Origin: Schizochytrium sp. CCTCC M209059
Taxonomy: Eukaryota; Sar; Bigyra; Thraustochytrida; Thraustochytriidae
Assembly (NCBI GenBank): GCA_000818945.1
Contig: KN805393.1
Span: 68,451-119,298, forward strand
Length of the DNA: 50,848 nucleotides
Direction: 5' to 3'
Of the stretch, positions 46,186-50,848 are shown piece after piece. The position numbers and the translations under genes are program-made. The notes under the pieces were generated by a model. The model searched no databases. It was not told the origin of the DNA and worked only from the letters and a program-made list of their open reading frames with translations. The stretch's first letter is position 1; each line of letters opens with the position of its first letter.

Positions 46186-47642
46186 CTACCAGTCATCGTC
46201 GTCCTCATCCGCGGCGTTGGCTCTCCTGATGGATAACTTGGAAACACGGTTCTGCAAGAGATCAACACGGCCCAGCGACTGCGCAGACGAACTCTGCCAC
46301 TTGTCCTCGTTTTGATCAGCGTCCATGTCGACGCGAGACTTGGCGCGCTCGGATGCAGATACATCGACGCCCTGCATCTCGATCCCATACCGAGAAGAAA
46401 AGAAGAATTCAAGGTCCGAAAGACCAAAGTCACCGGACCCAAATTCGTTCTCGTTAATCGCCACAGAAGAGTCGTTGACGATCTCACCCGCACGGTACAC
46501 GAGAAAAGCAGGGAGCGCGCGGTGAGAAAGAGTCTGGTCCGCTTCAGTGGCCACAAGCTTGCAGATTTTCACGTGCGATTGCTTTTGCGCCAGCTGTTCC
46601 AGCACTTGGTTCATCTTCCGACATGCAGCAATGTACTCCTCGTAAATGTGGGTCACCACAAAAGTTCGCGGATCAGCGTTATCGATCTCGTCCAGGAACT
46701 GAAACTTGTCTACAGGGATCACGCGGCCAAACTTTGGGAGGGCGTTGAGGCCCGACATTTGATCCATGCGATGCTGGCGATACGCGGCCAAAAACGCTTC
46801 GTCGTCATCATCAGAGTCACCATCCTCGTCAGAGTTGTCCTCGGCGTCTGCGTCGTATTTACGGACATGTGAGCCCATGAGCCCTTGTTGTGCGCGCGAA
46901 TGGTATGAAATAGACTCTTCCGTTGTTGTGGCGCCGTACCCTTGGCGCTTGAAGGCCTCCAAGTCTTGCAGCTTTTTCGTCTCGATGCGTCGTCGCATAA
47001 TGGCCTTTGCCTCCTCGTAGTCTGCCTTGACACCCTTGGGGCCCGTGTTGTTCTTTCTGCGAACCTTAGTCAGCACCTCGGCCCAATTTTCCTTTTTCGG
47101 GTCCGCCTCAACGGCATCATCCGGCACAATGTCGTTTTCTTCGTCCTCGTCAAGACTATGCACATGCACGGAATGCGCGTGTACGACAGAGCAAGAATGC
47201 GTCGCAGCCATTTGCTTTGTTAGTTCACGGTCCTCTTTCCTGATGAAAATCGAATGTCACGTTGACGCGCTTTGTGCATTCGTGTGCACGGACAGACAGA
47301 TACACAGACAGACAGACAGACAGACCTTCCCAGGTTTCCTCTGCTCAGGTCCCTTTGCTCTCTGTGAGGCCTGACGACGCCAGCCAGCATGCCAGCTAGG
47401 CTCGCCATCTGTGCCCGACTTTGCCCGCCCGCCCGCCCGCCCGCCCACCTCTCGCTCTGCACGTACCTCGAGTCGACCTCGAGGCGCGCGCGGGGCCCGC
47501 CGTCTTCGTCGGAGTCCCTTTCCTTGGCGAGATCCTGGCTCAGCAGCTTCTTCTCCATGTCGCCGCTCAGCGTCTGGATCTTCTGCGGCCCGCGCTGCAC
47601 GGCGCCGTCGCCCAGGTACCCGCTGCCGCCCTCGCCGTCCAT
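46186..47642 (-). CDS. PDCL: Phosducin-like protein (PhLP1/PDCL), two exons
   Basis: Proposed join, on the minus strand, of 47642-47467 and 47155-46186, giving 381 residues. PhLP1 works with the CCT chaperonin to assemble G-protein beta-gamma dimers. The second exon contains NTGPKGVKADYEEAKAI (about 112-128; the GPKGVINDW-type phosducin signature) and a thioredoxin-like domain (about 205-310: VDKFQFLDEIDN, TFVVTHIYEEYIAACRKMN, ALPAFLVYRAGEIV). The tail is acidic (ADEDDDDW). Exon 1 starts MDGEGGSGYLGDGAVQ and ends LEVDS; joining through a GTACGT donor and GCATAG acceptor gives EVDSSLDEDEENDIVPDD, a smooth acidic N-terminus. Without the splice, the frame could start only at a weak ATG at 47211 inside the intron. 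Confidence 0.88.
47156..47466 (-). other. Intron of the phosducin-like gene, 311 nt
   Basis: On the minus strand: GTACGT donor (47466-47461), CATAG acceptor, and a CTAAC branch-point-like word at 47223-47219. Phase 2. The intron contains a CAGA tetranucleotide repeat (47291-47325). Confidence 0.8.
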
Positions 47643-47988
47643 CGTGCCGCCTCGCGTCGCCTCGCCTCGCGTTGCCTCGCGTCGCCTCGCCTCGCTTCGC
47701 TTCGCTTTGCCCTGCGCCGCCTCGCCTCTTGCACGTTTGAAGACTCGGAAAACCTGGCTCTCTCTCGTGTTGTCGCTGCTTTTCTTCTGTTGTTTCCTCC
47801 CTTCGCGACTGTGTTTCGCCAAGGTTTGTTTCTGTGTACGGCTCCTGCCTGCTCGTGTTGACCCACCGCCACGTGGTGCTCGTGCTCGTGCTCGTGCTTG
47901 TGCTCGTGCTCGTGCCCGCTCGGCTCGGCCGCTCGGTCGCACGCTCGCCGGCAGAACCGGTCGTGCGGACGCCAGGAGAGGGGAGACC
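47643..47988. promoter_or_regulatory. Divergent promoter of the phosducin-like and GT8 genes
   Basis: 346 bp. (CGCCT/CGCGT)n repeats lie at 47650-47715, next to the phosducin-like start. A (GTGCTC)7-type repeat at 47876-47917 is likely in the GT8 5' UTR. Confidence 0.5.
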
Positions 47989-49134
47989 ATGGCGTCGAGC
48001 GGTGTCAAGGAGAACGACGGCGCGGCCGCCAAGCGCACGCGACTCTGGCGCCTTGCGGCCGCCGCGCTCCTCGGGCTAACGCTCCTCTCGCTCGCCACCG
48101 CGTGGACCGAGCTCCCGCCGCCGCCCCTGCAACTGCAGCAGCAGCAGCATCTCGGGGCCGGCGGACCCGCTGCCGCGGCGCGTACGGCGCTCGCGGGGCC
48201 GGGGCTGGCGCTCGACGCCAGTCTGCGCGGCGTGGCCGCCAGCGACGATTTTAACCGGCTCAAGATCGCCTTCGCGGTGACCATTACCAAGGATGGCAAG
48301 TATCTCGATGGCGCCGCTGTGCTCAAGCACTCGGTGGACATGCTCGGATCTGCGCACGACGTCAGCTTTGTTGCCATCGTGCATCCCTCCGTGACGACAA
48401 CTCGGCCCGCGCTGCGCGAACTCGGCATTGAGATCCTTGAGTACCCGGAGCCCATCACCAGCGCCGAGATTCAGGGCAAGCATTTGCGCGAGACCATTGA
48501 CAAGTCAGGCTGCTGCGGCGTGCTTGAGCTCCTCAAGCTGCGCGCGTTTCAGCTCACCGCCTATGACCGTGTCGTCCTCCTCGACATGGACACGCTCATT
48601 GTGCAAAGCTTGGACCATCTCTTTGACTTTCCCGAAGAGATGCTCTTTACGTACGATCATGCCATGGACTCGGGACACAGCGCAGCGCCTCCCGTGCAGG
48701 GTGGATTTATGGTGCTGCGGCCGAGTGTAAAGACTTTTGAGCGGCTCGTGGATATTGTTCGCGAGGGCGACTTTCGCCCCGGTTTGGGCTGGGCTGGCCA
48801 GAATATTGGTTGGTGTTGGGGCGGTCAGACGATCCAGGGGCTCATCTCATATTACTACAATCGCGTTGACCCTGACAACAAGCGTGTGCTCGATTACTGT
48901 CGCTACAATGCCATGGTCTCGACCAAGAACTGTGAGGAGACGCCAATTTCCGAGATCATTTCCATTCATTTCACCGTTTGTCAAAAACCTTGGGAGTGCC
49001 GCAAACTTGAAAAGCCTCTCTGTAATGAAATGCATGCTGAGTGGTGGAAGGTGCGAAGAAACTTTGAGCAGGCGCATGGGCTTCCTGTTTCGCCACCTTG
49101 CAAGCGGCGAAGCGATTACCGGCCATTATTTTGA
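47989..49134 (+). CDS. GT8-family glycosyltransferase (glycogenin-like), type II membrane protein
   Basis: A 381-residue type II membrane enzyme. A short basic cytosolic tail precedes a signal anchor (RLWRLAAAALLGLTLLSLATAW, about 18-39), then a Pro/Gln/Ala-rich stem, then a GT8 catalytic domain (about 85-340). LLDMDTLIVQSLDHLF carries the DxD metal/nucleotide-sugar motif (about 198-200). FMVLRPSVKTFERLVDIV and a GWCWGGQTIQGLISYYYN block follow, as in glycogenin/GUX-type enzymes. Several C-terminal Cys (FTVCQKPWECRK; PLCNEMH) suggest disulfides in the Golgi lumen. The donor sugar and acceptor cannot be read from sequence. The ATG at 47989 (GAGACCATGG) is chosen because it precedes the anchor; sequence upstream is repetitive GC-rich DNA. 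AATAAA lies near 49186. Confidence 0.87.
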   Translation: MASSGVKENDGAAAKRTRLWRLAAAALLGLTLLSLATAWTELPPPPLQLQQQQHLGAGGPAAAARTALAGPGLALDASLRGVAASDDFNRLKIAFAVTITKDGKYLDGAAVLKHSVDMLGSAHDVSFVAIVHPSVTTTRPALRELGIEILEYPEPITSAEIQGKHLRETIDKSGCCGVLELLKLRAFQLTAYDRVVLLDMDTLIVQSLDHLFDFPEEMLFTYDHAMDSGHSAAPPVQGGFMVLRPSVKTFERLVDIVREGDFRPGLGWAGQNIGWCWGGQTIQGLISYYYNRVDPDNKRVLDYCRYNAMVSTKNCEETPISEIISIHFTVCQKPWECRKLEKPLCNEMHAEWWKVRRNFEQAHGLPVSPPCKRRSDYRPLF

Positions 49135-49731
49135 TTTGGCAATTATCATTCAAAGGACCAAGCAAACAAAATGCACACAACAACAATAAAGGTATTTGTC
49201 GTGTGAAAGGAGCTGTAACGACAGTCCTTTTGCATAGATGTCGATTGTGAATATCAACTTTCACACTCTGAAATGCTCAACTTGAGTATCGTTCGTCTGA
49301 ATTTTTAAACGTTATAAGAACTGATCTCTCTGCCAGCCTGCATAACTGTTATCTCTTGCTGAGGCAGGCATCTCACGCCATTTCCCTCAAAAGAAATCTG
49401 ATCCAGGAAAGAAAAGTAATTGCAGCATACGAGAAAACAGAGCCCCATTGGGGGATGGGGTCCGATGACGACGTTTCTCTTTTGCTGTATTGCATTATTG
49501 TATTGCAGCGAAAGATGCGCCTTGTTTCTTTGTTTCTTTATTTCTTAGTTTGTTTGTTTTTTCTTTTCCTCCGCATTTTTTTTTTCTAAATATGGTTGAC
49601 CAAGGCCAAGTTCGTGTGGTGATTAATTGTCTCAAGCAATATATCTTACTGACAAGAGAGCAATAACACGACTCTCAATATAGTGTCGACCATAGCACAT
49701 TCAGCTCGTCAATTCAAACCAAATGATCTCG
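49135..49731. other. Convergent 3' region, about 600 bp
   Basis: AT-rich relative to its surroundings, with long T runs near 49530-49590. No gene is supported. Confidence 0.6.
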
Positions 49732-50823
49732 TCAATTGGAAATGTTAAAGACATGGTGTGTCGTGCCCAGCGGCTCAAGAAAACCGTCATCCACGGTCAT
49801 CTTCTTGCCAGGGCTCCGCTTAAAGCGACCTCGGGTCGCGGTTTTACCGCCTTCCGCGCGTCCAATGACAGACTCGAACTGATGTCCGCCAAAGGACTCC
49901 GGCTGGCTCGGCTGCCAGCCCGAATAGCCAGGCGACATAGACTCAGGCCTCTCCATTTGTGGCGAGTCGAGACTCCCACCCCGTTGCCATTGGCTTTCGG
50001 GGCGCCACTGCGTCTGCATCTGCGCGTGCGTGTGTGTCTGGGGCTGAGAAGCAAAGTGCGAAGGTTGCGACGGCTCGACACCCCACGGTTGCTGCGCCAT
50101 GGTTTGCTGGGTATTCTGCTGCTCCATACGTTGCATGTGCTGCATGCGCGGATTTTGGTTGTATTGCTGCTGCTGCTGCTGCTGCTGCGGCATTTGCTGC
50201 GTTTGCCACGACTCTTGCTGGACCGGCCGTTGCTGCACCGGTTGCGGCTGCGTCTTGGCGGCTTGTTGAGTCTGGACCGGGGCCTTGTGCTGAACCATGT
50301 TCCCAGTCTCATCCTGGTTCTCATCGAACTGGACAAAGTCCGAGGCGATCGTCCAGTCGCTCTGCACGTCTGTGCGCGCCGAGCGTCCAGACCGAAAGGC
50401 GCCGCGCAGGCTCTTGCCAGAAGCCCACGGCTTGCGCATCCTGGCGCTGGCGCTCCTGCGCACGTCGAGCCCGTCTTCCTCGTCCGTCGCGTCCTCGTCG
50501 TCTCCAACATCCATGGTCCCGTGCTCGCTCAGCTGGCGCTGCAGCTGCAGCTCCAGCTGCTGCTCTCCCTTGGAGCTCCGCTTGCGCCTGGCCACCCTCG
50601 GGATCCGCCTCGCGCGCCGGGGCTCGGCGGCCTCGGCGGCGCGGCCGCTCGTCACGGGCCCGTCCGTCCGCGTCATCTGCGCCGCGGGCGCCGCCGTTGC
50701 CGTTCCGGAGCCGCCCATCGCGCCGCTCTCCTGCAGGCCCACCTCCTCGGCCCCGAGCCCGTGCGCCTCCCAGCCGCCGGCCCTGTCCCCGCGCCGCAGC
50801 GCGCGCCGCCCGCGCGCAAGCAT
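49732..50823 (-). CDS. Gln-rich disordered protein, possibly continuing beyond the window
   Basis: At least 363 residues, unrecognised. The N-terminal ~110 residues are Arg/Ala/Gly-rich with a basic patch (RRARRIPRVARRKRSSK). An acidic segment (DVGDDEDATDEEDG), a basic stretch and VQSDWTIASDFVQFDENQDETG (about 153-175) follow. The middle is Gln/Met/Pro-rich (poly-Gln about 218-226), like prion-like or RNA-binding-protein linkers. The end, KKMTVDDGFLEPLGTTHHVFN, looks conserved and could be a short binding motif. An ATG exists at 50823, but the frame stays open to the window edge, so the true start may lie outside. The Gln tract and order argue for a regulatory or condensate-type protein; this is inference. 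Confidence 0.6.
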   Translation of the reverse strand: MLARGRRALRRGDRAGGWEAHGLGAEEVGLQESGAMGGSGTATAAPAAQMTRTDGPVTSGRAAEAAEPRRARRIPRVARRKRSSKGEQQLELQLQRQLSEHGTMDVGDDEDATDEEDGLDVRRSASARMRKPWASGKSLRGAFRSGRSARTDVQSDWTIASDFVQFDENQDETGNMVQHKAPVQTQQAAKTQPQPVQQRPVQQESWQTQQMPQQQQQQQQYNQNPRMQHMQRMEQQNTQQTMAQQPWGVEPSQPSHFASQPQTHTHAQMQTQWRPESQWQRGGSLDSPQMERPESMSPGYSGWQPSQPESFGGHQFESVIGRAEGGKTATRGRFKRSPGKKMTVDDGFLEPLGTTHHVFNISN

Positions 50824-50848
50824 GCTCGCCGCCCGCCTCGCCCGCCTC

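Noticed and set aside
47220..48458. Single 412-codon minus-strand frame
   Set aside because: Only its 47467-47642 part is real, as exon 1 of the phosducin-like gene. The remainder is antisense to GT8 or intron.

Overview
The window looks like nuclear DNA of a compact-genome, GC-rich, flagellated protist. My best guess is a stramenopile of the labyrinthulomycete (thraustochytrid) type, but that is an inference. It rests on eukaryotic-only families (CENP-C, TFIIIC, PPIL2, VPS4, phosducin-like), long acidic, Gln-rich and Ser-rich tracts, flagellar genes, a CYP710/CYP61-like sterol P450, and few short spliceosomal introns with GTAAGT or GTACGT donors. A run of 10 Ns at 28156-28165 marks an assembly gap. 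I see no tRNA, rRNA, CRISPR or transposase gene.

Layout. 0.3-5.9 kb: a DsbA/FrnE-like thiol oxidoreductase converging on a large TPR subunit of TFIIIC. 6.9-12.0 kb: a low-complexity nuclear-type protein, a field of degenerate ~90-bp tandem repeats, glucosamine-fructose-6-phosphate aminotransferase, and a small membrane protein. 13.1-14.9 kb: an Mx-like dynamin GTPase. 16.3-20.8 kb: CENP-C (with a 46-nt intron that recovers its true start) converging on VPS4, which carries an unusual CxxC/CxxC insertion. 22.5-27.7 kb: the U-box cyclophilin PPIL2, then a very acidic charged protein. 28.4-35.4 kb: three genes tied to cilia, namely a CatSper beta-like auxiliary subunit, PPIL6, and a DRC9/10-like IQ protein. 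35.9-40.5 kb: phosphatase inhibitor-2, a UBAC2-like rhomboid pseudoprotease whose first two exons were recovered by splicing, and a DHHC palmitoyltransferase. 41.1-43.5 kb: a disrupted or multi-exon coiled-coil gene and a sterol P450 that lacks the ExxR motif. 43.5-46.2 kb: a GC-rich stretch with no convincing gene. 46.2-50.8 kb: phosducin-like protein (two exons), a type II membrane GT8 glycosyltransferase, and a Gln-rich protein at the window edge.

The genes are mostly unrelated housekeeping functions. The exception is the CatSper-like/PPIL6/DRC block, which reads as a flagellar neighbourhood: a candidate Ca2+ channel subunit, an axonemal cyclophilin and a nexin-dynein regulatory subunit, the last two sharing a divergent promoter. 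A repeated E-box-like promoter word (GCACTTGCG) is clustered in two distant intergenic regions. Function calls come from recognising motifs and overall similarity by eye. No search was run.
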